From Gracilibacillus caseinilyticus (GTDB lineage Bacteria > Bacillota > Bacilli > Bacillales > Amphibacillaceae), in contig NZ_CP095072.1 of assembly GCF_022919115.1 (NCBI RefSeq), forward strand, positions 2,976,001-3,040,000: DNA of 64,000 bases, given 5' to 3'. Within the stretch, counting starts at the first letter, position 1. The number at the start of each line of letters is the position of its first letter. Shown one piece after another: positions 46,865 through 54,992 of this stretch. The notes below the pieces were generated by a model, which saw only the letters and a program-made list of their open reading frames with translations, had not been told where the DNA came from and searched no databases. Position numbers and translations under genes: made by a program.

Positions 46865-47146
46865 TTGGACGTATTAACGACAATCAAAAGCTTTATAGAC
46901 AAGATTTTTCAGCCTCCTATTGCTTTTCTTGATTTAGCAATAGAGAGAATCCAGGGCGTTCATTTAGGAATGTCGCAAGGGTTGAATATAGGACAGTATT
47001 TTACAGTATTCGGAGACTTGCCTGGCATATGGCAAACGGTAGTCTCTTCTATTTTGATTAGTACCGTGCTGTTAGGAACACTTTTGATGTTCCGGTCAGT
47101 AATGCGTATGTATTACAGTGTGAAAGAAGGTGTTAAGTGGTGGTAG
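46865..47146 (+). CDS. Membrane protein, 93 residues
   Basis: An amphipathic N-terminal part (TTIKSFIDKIFQPPIAFLDL) and one C-terminal helix (SSILISTVLLGTLLMF) with a basic tail. TTG start 46865 behind GTAGGAGGCGATTAGA. It may form part of the same assembly unit as the gene before it. Confidence 0.6.
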   Translation: MDVLTTIKSFIDKIFQPPIAFLDLAIERIQGVHLGMSQGLNIGQYFTVFGDLPGIWQTVVSSILISTVLLGTLLMFRSVMRMYYSVKEGVKWW

Positions 47147-47280
47147 ATGCATTTTTTTATATGTATGTAGTGGGAGCTGGAGCAAGCGCCGGGATTGCTA
47201 GCGTTGTTTTTGTCTCCTGGAAGGTTTATCAACGATCAGCAGCACAACCAAATAAAAAAAGAAAGGCAGTTGTTCGCTAA
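47140..47280 (+). CDS. Single-helix membrane peptide, about 46 residues
   Basis: GTG 47140 (or 47137) opens inside the end of the previous gene. One helix with small residues (VVGAGASAGIASVVFVSW) and a strongly basic tail (NKKRKAVVR). The stop touches the start of the next gene. Confidence 0.5.
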   Translation: MVDAFFYMYVVGAGASAGIASVVFVSWKVYQRSAAQPNKKRKAVVR

Positions 47281-47667
47281 ATGGGATTAAGTAAAAACAA
47301 AGAGGAAGAATTTAACCTGGAAACCAATGATCTATTAATTGTATTTGACGACGAAAAGAAAACAAGTGACATAAGACATATAACCGAAACGACCGACGAG
47401 GCAGTTATAGCAGCAGGCTATTACAAAGTGCCGTTGCAAGATTGCGAGATAACAGTAGGTAACGACGGAAGGAACTTCTTTTATAGAGCGCCTTCCAGGT
47501 CAGTTACGGAAACGGAACGACTAGCACAGCTAGAAATGAATACCGTTCTAACACAGATTACAGCATATAGACCGCCGGTTTTACCTTCTAGCCTGGATTG
47601 GACGAAAGGGATCTTGTTCGCTTTGATCTTTATTGCATTTATTATTATTGCGCTTGTCGCAACCTAA
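47281..47667 (+). CDS. Tail-anchored protein, 128 residues
   Basis: A soluble acidic domain (LLIVFDDEKKTSDIRHITET; YYKVPLQDCEITVGNDGRNFF) with a C-terminal helix (GILFALIFIAFIIIALVA). No family recognised. It begins directly after the previous stop. Confidence 0.65.
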   Translation: MGLSKNKEEEFNLETNDLLIVFDDEKKTSDIRHITETTDEAVIAAGYYKVPLQDCEITVGNDGRNFFYRAPSRSVTETERLAQLEMNTVLTQITAYRPPVLPSSLDWTKGILFALIFIAFIIIALVAT

Positions 47668-47685
47668 TAACAGGAGGGATGAAAC

Positions 47686-47841
47686 ATGGACGAAACAGTA
47701 TGTAGATTAATTTATGAATTAAAAGGAATGGTAACCTCCACTTTGGAGGCTGCCGAACATTCCGACGAAGTGTTACGACCTTGCCTAGACTTAGCAGAAA
47801 ACAAGTTGATCGAGATACTAGAAAGAATACCGAATAAGTGA
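47686..47841 (+). CDS. Small acidic helical protein, 51 residues
   Basis: DETVCRLIYELKGMVTSTLE followed by LEILERIPNK-type helices; soluble, two cysteines. Strong ribosome site CAGGAGGGATGAAAC. Function unknown. Confidence 0.6.
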   Translation: MDETVCRLIYELKGMVTSTLEAAEHSDEVLRPCLDLAENKLIEILERIPNK

Positions 47842-47900
47842 TGTTGCTAGAGGGCGCTCAAGCTTAACGAAATCTAAAACGAAAGGTAGTTGTTCATTCA

Positions 47901-48269
47901 ATGCAAAATACAGAGCAACAAAATGCACACTCAAACGCCGATAAGCTGCAATCTGTGATAAGTGATGATCTTTTCCCGCAAGTGCAGCACATATCAGATG
48001 TAAAACAAGTCATAGAAGAAATGCAGAGCAAGTCGCAGAACCTCCGAGAACCACAAATAAAAGCGCTGCTGTTCTTGAAACGCTTAGGGCAAAACAAATA
48101 CTTACACGGCGATAAAAACCCTTATGACGAGATTTACAAGTACATTACAACGCAAGGGAAAACAGATATAGCGAATCCAGAGTATTACCTGGACACGATC
48201 GAGGCGCTTATTCCAAAACCGCCTAAACCAATCGTGATGGCTCCAGATGGCAAGGGGGCAAAACGATAA
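47901..48269 (+). CDS. Unknown soluble protein, 122 residues
   Basis: Glutamine-rich N terminus, helical middle (PQIKALLFLKRLGQNKYL) and proline-rich end (ALIPKPPKPIVMAPDGKGAKR). Its TAA overlaps the ATG of the Zot-type ATPase, so the two are translationally coupled and may work together. Confidence 0.65.
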   Translation: MQNTEQQNAHSNADKLQSVISDDLFPQVQHISDVKQVIEEMQSKSQNLREPQIKALLFLKRLGQNKYLHGDKNPYDEIYKYITTQGKTDIANPEYYLDTIEALIPKPPKPIVMAPDGKGAKR

Positions 48270-48895
48270 TGGCACACCACTTTTTTATCCAGGGACCACT
48301 TGGGGGCGGTAAAACATTTTTAATGTCGCTCCTGGCTCACCACTGGAAATCAAAAACGATCAGAAACGGCGGTCATGTTGAATTGTTCAGCAATTATGGC
48401 TTAAAAGACAGTTATCCAATGTCTCACTATACAGATTGGTATGAGGTGGCCGAGGCGCAAGGTTCTATTATTTGTTGGGATGAGGCACAAATGGCGTTTA
48501 GTAATCGTAAATGGAGCAAGTACGGTCAAGGAATCGCAACCGAAACGATGATGTTCACTAGAAAGATGAAATCCGTTCAGATTTATTGCAGTCCGTCGAT
48601 CAACAACGTAGATAGCCGTATTCGTCAGATCGTCGAGGTTTTAATCACGACAAGAAAGATCGGTGACAAAGGTTTCTCCTTGCATTTCAGAGACTATCAG
48701 ACCGGAGAACACTTACACAACCAATTTATTCCGATGTGGAAAGCAAGGAGATTTTTTAAAATGAATCTCTATGACAGCTTTAACATGGTGCAGTCTTTTC
48801 CTTTGCCTGCAACAGAACGAGAAGGGAAAGAGTTTTTTGAAACGTTAGAAGAAATTCACGACAAAGCAAGGGGGAAAATCCGTGTTAGAAGTTAA
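48269..48895 (+). CDS. Zot/pI-type morphogenesis ATPase
   Basis: 208 residues. Walker A GPLGGGKT is at residues 9-16, Walker B IICWDEAQ near 70-77, followed by the sensor-like segment FTRKMKSVQIYCSPSINNVDSRIRQ. This is the pattern of the zonular occludens toxin/pI family, the hallmark enzyme of filamentous phage assembly at the membrane. The long periplasmic C-terminal part and membrane helix of pI are missing, so membrane attachment would need a partner, which suits a host without an outer membrane. Confidence 0.8.
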   Translation: MAHHFFIQGPLGGGKTFLMSLLAHHWKSKTIRNGGHVELFSNYGLKDSYPMSHYTDWYEVAEAQGSIICWDEAQMAFSNRKWSKYGQGIATETMMFTRKMKSVQIYCSPSINNVDSRIRQIVEVLITTRKIGDKGFSLHFRDYQTGEHLHNQFIPMWKARRFFKMNLYDSFNMVQSFPLPATEREGKEFFETLEEIHDKARGKIRVRS

Positions 48896-49226
48896 AGAAT
48901 TAAGTGTAGTACCGAATGATTACAAACAGAAAGACCCTAGAATGCTGCTTTACTTATACCCAGAAACCCTAAACATAGTCGCTTACGCCAGGTCATTACA
49001 AAAGTTTAGCTTTTACCAAACGTTAGAGGTAGCCGAGGACTTAGCAAAGCGCCAGGGATTTATCCTGCTGCCATATGGTTGTATTCACTGGCAACGTGCG
49101 AAGAATTACGGATCAGATCGCAAAATCAAGATAGGAAGAAAATCATTTTTCCTAATGAAACCGAATGAACTAACTAACGGTGAAAAGCGTAAATTAGAAG
49201 ATTATATAGACGAATTAAAAACATAG
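48882..49226 (+). CDS. Unknown soluble protein, 114 residues
   Basis: Starts at a GTG inside the end of the ATPase gene (14-base overlap). Contains FYQTLEVAEDLAKRQGFILLPYGCIHWQ and a basic C terminus. Coupling to the ATPase suggests a role in assembly. Confidence 0.6.
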   Translation: MLEVKELSVVPNDYKQKDPRMLLYLYPETLNIVAYARSLQKFSFYQTLEVAEDLAKRQGFILLPYGCIHWQRAKNYGSDRKIKIGRKSFFLMKPNELTNGEKRKLEDYIDELKT

Positions 49227-49241
49227 GAGGTTAAAAATATT

Positions 49242-49622
49242 ATGCTTTTACGATTAAAACATTCTGAGAGTGCTTTAATTTTGCTCCATATGGCTATGAC
49301 AAGAAAGAGCGCTAGAAATACTTTTAAACGAAACCATAAAAAAGAATCAAAAGAGTTGCTAGCATCATTTGATGAGGTGAAAGAAGAATTGGAAAAAGCA
49401 GTAGATCAAACAGACGAGAATCAAGGCTTCCTGGTCACGGATTATCATTTTAATGTACGTGAAATACAAATGCTATATTCCTTCTTGTCCAGTTATATTC
49501 CTTTATTATCCGATACTGTGAAAAAAGCAGGCGATAAAGACGAAGATCGTTACCAGGTGTTGGATTTGCAAAGAATCAACGTCCAATTACAAAAGATGTT
49601 AGAAGGTGCTGGTGTTGTTTAG
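49242..49622 (+). CDS. Helical protein, 126 residues
   Basis: All-helical, charged protein (SALILLHMAMTRKSARNTF; KEELEKAVDQTDENQGFLVT). AGGAGGTTAAAAATATT precedes the start. No known family. Ends inside the next gene. Confidence 0.6.
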   Translation: MLLRLKHSESALILLHMAMTRKSARNTFKRNHKKESKELLASFDEVKEELEKAVDQTDENQGFLVTDYHFNVREIQMLYSFLSSYIPLLSDTVKKAGDKDEDRYQVLDLQRINVQLQKMLEGAGVV

Positions 49623-50322
49623 AAAACTATTATTCTTGTTTTCTATTATCTTTTTCATTAGTCAGCCGTTGAAAGCAGATTTGATAGACGACCTGCAGCA
49701 GCATAAAGAAGATTTGCAAGCCATTGAAAAAGCTGTCCAAGAGTCCACCAAAAGAGAAGAAACGATAAAACTTGCACAGGATGAGGCAAGACTAGCAAAG
49801 ATCGTAACAGCTTATGAAAATGCAATAGCTTTTGATCGGGAAGAAACAGAAACAAAGACAGCCACTAGGAATATAAACTCGAATCAAACCTTATTTATCG
49901 ATCTGCAAGATATGAATGCAAGCGACAAGCAAAAGAAAGTTGTCAGCGTCGGAACGAAATGGATAAATAATTCTAAGTATGTCTTTGGTGGTGGCAGAAA
50001 CCAATTAGACGTAATGACAGGGCGCTTTGATTGCTCTTCCTTTGTCTATTGGGCGTTTGACCAGGTAGGCATTACATTAGGCAATATGACGAGCGTTACA
50101 ACCGATACACTAAAAAGCATGGGATCAGGTGTGACTATGGATAATATTCAAATCGGTGACCTGGTTTTCTTTAATACGTATAAGATAGATGGTCATGTAG
50201 GCATATACGCCGGGAACGGTCGATTTATAGGAGCGCAAAGTAGTACAGGTGTTTCATATGCAGACATGACTTCTGGCTATTGGAAGGAAAAATTTAATGG
50301 AAGAATTATAAGAGTGTTCTAA
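49612..50322 (+). CDS. Secreted NlpC/P60 peptidoglycan hydrolase
   Basis: About 236 residues: a signal peptide (LLFLFSIIFFISQPLKA), a coiled coil (DDLQQHKEDLQAIEKAVQ), and a C-terminal NlpC/P60 domain with the catalytic Cys (about 141) in GRFDCSSFVYWAF and His in IDGHVGIYAGNG. It would cut the peptide stems of the wall. As the last gene of the assembly operon it could open the thick wall for virion entry or exit. GTG 49606 and GTG 49612 are both possible; the second is better spaced from AGAAGG. Confidence 0.85.
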   Translation: MLFRKLLFLFSIIFFISQPLKADLIDDLQQHKEDLQAIEKAVQESTKREETIKLAQDEARLAKIVTAYENAIAFDREETETKTATRNINSNQTLFIDLQDMNASDKQKKVVSVGTKWINNSKYVFGGGRNQLDVMTGRFDCSSFVYWAFDQVGITLGNMTSVTTDTLKSMGSGVTMDNIQIGDLVFFNTYKIDGHVGIYAGNGRFIGAQSSTGVSYADMTSGYWKEKFNGRIIRVF

Positions 50323-50406
50323 TCTATTATTTCGCTTATCAGGTAGAATTAGTATATTTATAATGGTAATATTATACTAATTAAATATAAAAGGTAGGCG
50401 ATTGCA

Positions 50407-51249
50407 TTGAAGTTACTCGACAAATTATTTAAGAAAAAGGAAACAGAAACGAAAGCAAATTCAACTGCAAAAACGACAAAGAAGCCAATTAAAAAACACA
50501 ATGAAAAAATTGCAGCAAGAAAAGGGGAAATCGGAGAACACAAAATAAACATTCAACTGGATCAATTTCCAAAAGAGTATAAACATTTAGAAGATATTAT
50601 GATCAAGAATCCGAAGGCAAAGAGTGGATACTCACAAATAGATCATATACTCATATCTTCTTATGGAATATTTGTTATAGAAACAAAAAACTATGAAGGA
50701 ACTATTTATGGTGGTAAGGACAGAAAAGTATGGTCAGTGAATGGTAAATTTAAAATGATGAATCCATTCATACAAAATTATGGTCATATTAAGGCTTTAA
50801 AAAGTGAGATAAGTGAAAAATACCATTCTTACTTTGTATCTGTGGTGTCTTTTACAAAACGATGCAAATTTAAAATAGATGAAACTGAATTAAGAAAGAT
50901 CGCTTCAGATGAATTACTTGTATATGACATTGAATTAACGGAGTTTATTAATCGTAAGGTGAATATAAATGAACATCAACATGAAGAGCCATTTTTAACT
51001 GATAGACAAATAAACGAGATTTATGACCAGCTAAAAGCAGTTAATATAGAGGACCAAGCTATTAGAAAACAGCATGTTCAGTTATTAAAAGAAGGAAATA
51101 AAAAAGGAACTTCACAAAATAAGGATAGTGCAAAGTGTACCGTATGTAATAAACCTGTATCAGAAAAGGTAAAAGCATATTGTCATTCCAATTCAAAATT
51201 CAAAGGAAAAATATACTGTTATGAGCATCAAAAGACTATAAGTAGCTAA
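50407..51249 (+). CDS. NERD-domain nuclease-like protein
   Basis: 280 residues. Lysine-rich N terminus, then the NERD domain (about 40-150) with KGEIGEHKINIQLDQ, QIDHILISSYGIFVIETKNYEGTI, giving the D...ExK site of restriction-like nucleases. A C-terminal Cys/His motif (CTVCNKPVSEKVKAYC, CYEHQK) likely binds zinc. Start TTG 50407. Possible DNA-processing or defence role; it lies between the structural operon and the recombinase. Confidence 0.8.
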   Translation: MKLLDKLFKKKETETKANSTAKTTKKPIKKHNEKIAARKGEIGEHKINIQLDQFPKEYKHLEDIMIKNPKAKSGYSQIDHILISSYGIFVIETKNYEGTIYGGKDRKVWSVNGKFKMMNPFIQNYGHIKALKSEISEKYHSYFVSVVSFTKRCKFKIDETELRKIASDELLVYDIELTEFINRKVNINEHQHEEPFLTDRQINEIYDQLKAVNIEDQAIRKQHVQLLKEGNKKGTSQNKDSAKCTVCNKPVSEKVKAYCHSNSKFKGKIYCYEHQKTISS

Positions 51250-51308
51250 TTTTTGTGTCTTTTTAGGTGAGCTATAAGGTATAGCACCAGGTTTAAGGAA
51301 GACTTGCA

Positions 51309-51337
51309 TTGATTAATTAGAACATGCGTTCTATAAT
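51309..51337 (+). promoter_or_regulatory. Sigma-A promoter with LexA box before the recombinase gene
   Basis: TTGATT (51309-51314), 17-base spacer, TATAAT (51332-51337). The spacer contains GAACATGCGTTC (51320-51331), a perfect palindrome matching the Bacillus LexA/DinR box GAACnnnnGTTC. The recombinase should be repressed by LexA and turned on by DNA damage. Confidence 0.85.
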
Positions 51338-51394
51338 TATTTTGTGAAGTGCTTCGTATGATATTAATAAGTAATGATATAGAGGTGGCTAATT

Positions 51395-52912
51395 ATGATT
51401 GAAGAAAATGAAAAGCTAACCACATATCGTGAATATCCTTACCTGGTGTATGCCCGTGTTTCTACTGACAAAGATGAGCAAAAGGATTCCCTAACAAACC
51501 AAGTGGATATATGTCGTTATTGGTTAGAACAAAATAAATTTGAATGGAATGAAAGATCTATTCTTCAAGACGAAGCAAAATCTGGAACGATGTTTCTAGA
51601 GAGAACAGCCATGCAGTTGATTCTCAAGAAAGCAAGAAACAGAGAAATCAAAATGGTTATTTTTAAATCCATTCATAGGCTTGCCAGGGATCTTAAAGAT
51701 GCCTTAGAAATTAAAGAGGTATTACTTGGTCATGGTGTACGTGTAGTGACGATTGAAGAAGGATACGATAGCCAATATGAGGGAAAAAATGATATGAAAT
51801 TTGAAATGTTCTCAATGTTTGCTGCGCAGTACCCAAAAACACAATCAGTTTCTATTAGTGCTGCTCTTGCTGCAAAAGTAAGGAAAGGTCATCACATAGG
51901 GAAGATTCCATATGGATATGATCGAGTTAACCAATTACTAGTAATAAAGGAAGATGAAGCTGCAGTTATAAGAAAAATTTTCAATTGGTATAACTATTAT
52001 GGATATGGACAGAAGACCATTACTAATAAATTAAATGAAGGTGTTGAAGAAGGAACTATATTACCACCTAAATCAGGTGGAATATGGCAACTTACAACCA
52101 TTCAACGAATTTTAAGAAATCGTACTTTTTGTGGAGATTTTATTCTAAATCAATACACCAATGTGAAAGTGGATGGACGTAAAAAACAAATTAAGAATCC
52201 AAAGTCGAAATGGACAATTATTAAAGATCATCATCCAGCAATCGTACCGAGAGAAGAATTTAATAAAGCCAATAATAAGAAAGTTGTAAATAATAAAAGA
52301 AAAGTAACTCCTTGGAATGAATTTAGGGGATTATTAAAATGTGGCCATTGTGGCAGTAATATGATCATAATGCAAAGCTGGAAAAGGAAAAAGGACGGAA
52401 CTAAAACTCACTGGAAATATTTAAAGTGTAGTAAGTATAGAAGGTCTAATAAGTGTGTTAATCATCCACCTATAACTTATGAGGATTTTAGAAAATTAAT
52501 ACTTCAGAAATTGATTGTAGAAACAACAAAAGCAAGATTTAATCTAGAAGCCAATGTATCAAAAAATGATCAAATTAAAGTAAAAAAAATAAAAAATGAA
52601 ATTGCCAATTTAAATAACAAAATTGATAGATTATTAGATATTTATCTAGAAGGTATTCTCAATAAGTTTGATTACGAAAATAAAAGAGAAGAATTACAAA
52701 AAAGGATACAGCAACTTGAGGATAAATTATTTACTTTAAATATGGAGAAAGAAAGAGCGATAAGTATAAAAACTATTAAAGAAGCCTTAGATCAATTAAA
52801 TGACACAAATAAAGATTTATTCCATGTATTTAATGTTTTGATTGAATATGGTGTTATATATATAGATGGTACTATTGATTTGAAATATAAGTTTAATGAA
52901 GACAATGAATAA
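51395..52912 (+). CDS. Large serine recombinase (integrase/excisase)
   Basis: 505 residues. The resolvase domain has catalytic Ser23 in YARVSTDKDEQKDS and the arginine motif IHRLARD; then the recombinase domain (GYDRVNQLLVIKEDEAAVIR), a zinc ribbon (CGHCGSNMI with CSKYRRSNKCVNH) and a coiled coil (EIANLNNKIDRLLDIYLEG) used in direction control. Size is close to SpoIVCA of the skin element. It must be the enzyme acting at the gerE cores. AGAGGTGGCTAATT precedes the ATG. No sure sigma-E or sigma-K promoter was found. Confidence 0.92.
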   Translation: MIEENEKLTTYREYPYLVYARVSTDKDEQKDSLTNQVDICRYWLEQNKFEWNERSILQDEAKSGTMFLERTAMQLILKKARNREIKMVIFKSIHRLARDLKDALEIKEVLLGHGVRVVTIEEGYDSQYEGKNDMKFEMFSMFAAQYPKTQSVSISAALAAKVRKGHHIGKIPYGYDRVNQLLVIKEDEAAVIRKIFNWYNYYGYGQKTITNKLNEGVEEGTILPPKSGGIWQLTTIQRILRNRTFCGDFILNQYTNVKVDGRKKQIKNPKSKWTIIKDHHPAIVPREEFNKANNKKVVNNKRKVTPWNEFRGLLKCGHCGSNMIIMQSWKRKKDGTKTHWKYLKCSKYRRSNKCVNHPPITYEDFRKLILQKLIVETTKARFNLEANVSKNDQIKVKKIKNEIANLNNKIDRLLDIYLEGILNKFDYENKREELQKRIQQLEDKLFTLNMEKERAISIKTIKEALDQLNDTNKDLFHVFNVLIEYGVIYIDGTIDLKYKFNEDNE

Positions 52913-53014
52913 AAATATCGATTTAATCATAGGTTTAACAAATATTAAAATTATTTGGGTTTTTATGTTATAATTTGAATAGTTTACAAAAAATTATTTA
53001 AAGGTTGTGTTGTT

Positions 53015-53215
53015 TTGACTGAATTAACAAAAGAAGACTGGAATAACCTAGTGAATAATGTCGGTAATGTAGCAGATAAAACACAGCAACAATTACTTGA
53101 TTTAAATGCTTACGTGACTGAATTAAATAATACTTTAACGGTAACGAACATTATACTGGGTATTATTGCAATAACCTATATTTTATCGACTATTATTAAG
53201 TTTATGAAAAAATAA
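53015..53215 (+). CDS. Small membrane protein, 66 residues
   Basis: A helical N terminus (EDWNNLVNNVGNVADKTQQQ) followed by a C-terminal helix (TNIILGIIAITYILSTII) and KFMKK. The layout resembles phage haemolysin XhlA-like or holin-associated proteins, but the match is by layout only. TTG start behind AAAGGTTG. Confidence 0.55.
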   Translation: MTELTKEDWNNLVNNVGNVADKTQQQLLDLNAYVTELNNTLTVTNIILGIIAITYILSTIIKFMKK

Positions 53216-53246
53216 AAAAGACTGCGTCAAAGCGCAGTCTTTTTTT
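53214..53246. terminator. Bidirectional terminator
   Basis: AAAAAAGACTGCG and CGCAGTCTTTTTTT form a perfect stem between two convergent genes. Confidence 0.92.
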
Positions 53247-53249
53247 AGA

Positions 53250-53906
53250 TTAATATAATGAATAATTAAAGCCTAGTTCAATATATTTTCGGTAATAATT
53301 TGTAGAACCAGACGAACCTCCAATTGAAAATCCAGCTGCTTCCCAACCGGCAGAGAATTCTTGAGTGGTAGCTATTTGTATTGTAGCATCTCCCAATACC
53401 TCAATTGAAGTGGTTGGAAATTGTCCTCCATTAGGTAGAGAATCTGCAGTAGCACTTTCAATAGTATGGTTACCAGATCCGGTAAACCACTGTGTATTAA
53501 GTACATTATTTATTTGTCTAAAGGAACCAGAAGAATAGATTTCTATTCGAGCTCGCAATCTAGTATCTAATCCATTGTCAGTTCTAGTTCTACTAACATT
53601 ACTTAAGTAAGTGTCATCAGCTGCTAAAGTGCTGACACCTGATAATGGTTCATTTTCTACTGTGAAAGTATCTAGCAATTCATCTGTTTCGTTGTCGTAA
53701 ACCTCTATACTTCCAACTAAATTGGTCTCACTTTTTTCTATATAAACATCTGACTGGTCGTAGGGAATTTCAAATTCAATTCCCTTTATATGTTCAGTGA
53801 ATAACCCTTCGCCATTTTCTGCCGCACTTGCCGTAATTCCTGGCAAAATAAATAATACTCCTAACACTACACTTAACGAAACTACTGTTTGCTTGATTTT
53901 TTTGAT
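53250..53906 (-). CDS. Secreted protein of unknown function, start codon altered
   Basis: Mature part of about 185 residues, beta-rich (FEIPYDQSDVYIEKSETNL; RTRTDNGLDTRLRARIEIYSSG). In frame, AAAGGAGGGAATATTT is followed by ATC at 53906-53904 and then KKIKQTVVSLSVVLGVLFIL...ITASAA, a textbook signal peptide. The expected ATG is ATC here. The first ordinary start is GTG at 53867, which gives a signal peptide without its positive end. Either the start was mutated, or ATC is used, or the base is an error. Confidence 0.7.
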   Translation of the reverse strand: MKKIKQTVVSLSVVLGVLFILPGITASAAENGEGLFTEHIKGIEFEIPYDQSDVYIEKSETNLVGSIEVYDNETDELLDTFTVENEPLSGVSTLAADDTYLSNVSRTRTDNGLDTRLRARIEIYSSGSFRQINNVLNTQWFTGSGNHTIESATADSLPNGGQFPTTSIEVLGDATIQIATTQEFSAGWEAAGFSIGGSSGSTNYYRKYIELGFNYSLY

Positions 53907-54138
53907 AAATATTCCCTCCTTTGTATTTAACTAGTATTCTATATTAGTTTATGTATATTTTCAACAGTTTTACCACTAAAATTACAAAAAAATTACTTAT
54001 TATGGTTTTTGTGAATGTTATTCTTTGAATCATGAAAAATTCTATAATTATCTGAAATAACTTGATAGATTTGTGAAAAGAGTAGAAATAATCTAAAATT
54101 AGTAATGTAGTAAATATTTCTTATTTTAGGTGGTTAAT

Positions 54139-54988
54139 ATGAAGGGTTTTGAAGGATTTGCTGTTTACATATTAATAATGGTGGTCGGAATTGTAACCAT
54201 GGGTTTGTTTTTTTGGACTATTACAAAACTTTCAGAAAAAATATCATCAAGACTGTCTTTCAAGTTATTGAAAAAAGGATCTATTATAAAGCAAATAACA
54301 CTGCTTGAATTTATATCCATCTTGTTTTTGATGATGATGCTAGCTAGTCTAATTTCCTTTGTATTTAGAGTTTGGATGAATTTCTTTTCTTTCTTATTTT
54401 TGATTAGTTTTATGTTTTTTTGTTTGCACGGACTTACTTCACCATTTTAAAAGAAAACAAAAATATATCGAAACACCTCTAACCAAATTTTCAAAAACCA
54501 TATTAGTTGTAATTTCACGATATAATAATAGGTATCTTGTTAATCGGTTAAAAATTTTATTTTCGGTAAAATTTATTCAAAGTTTTGTGTGTTTTTCAAC
54601 TTTTGGATTTATTGTAAGTATTGGGGCATTGAGCTTTCTTAGTATTTCAAATGGAATTAGCTTTTTATTATCATTATCTATGCCCTTTTCTTATGTGATG
54701 TGGATTTATACATTTAATGACAAAAATGACAAAAAAAGTTGGATAAGTATTAAGAGAATGATTACAAGAGTAATGGTATTTGTTTTATTATTTTTTATAT
54801 TATTTATTAAGTTTAATAGTTATTCTAATGTTGGTCATTATGATACTGTTGAAATTTTTGTATATATTCTTATTCCTTCTTCATTTCTCTATCTGGAAAA
54901 CATCATAAAACTAATATACGACGATAAGAAGTTGTTCGAGGAAAATTCACATGGTAATATAACTAAAAAAGCTATAATAAAGAGGTGA
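54139..54988 (+). pseudogene. Multi-helix membrane protein, frameshifted at 54445-54451
   Basis: ATG 54139 (AGGTGG upstream) opens a 103-residue frame with three helices that stops at 54448 in TTTTAAAA. The +1 frame continues without a stop (RKQKYIETPLTKFSKTILVV, then ISRYNNRYLVNR) into the next frame, which reaches 54988 and has several more helices. Removing one T would give one protein of about 282 residues. There is no ribosome site for the second half. So this is a broken gene, or a read error in the homopolymer. It precedes the DUF6161-like gene by four bases. Confidence 0.65.
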
Positions 54989-54992
54989 TGTA

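Noticed and set aside
42454..50322. Tectivirus or other icosahedral membrane virus as an explanation
   Set aside because: No candidate for a double-jelly-roll capsid protein; the two larger structural proteins have signal peptides, and the ATPase is Zot-like rather than A32-like.
51338..51395. Weak sigma-E-like match (CGTATGAT) before the recombinase gene
   Set aside because: Only about five of eight -10 positions fit and the -35 is poor.
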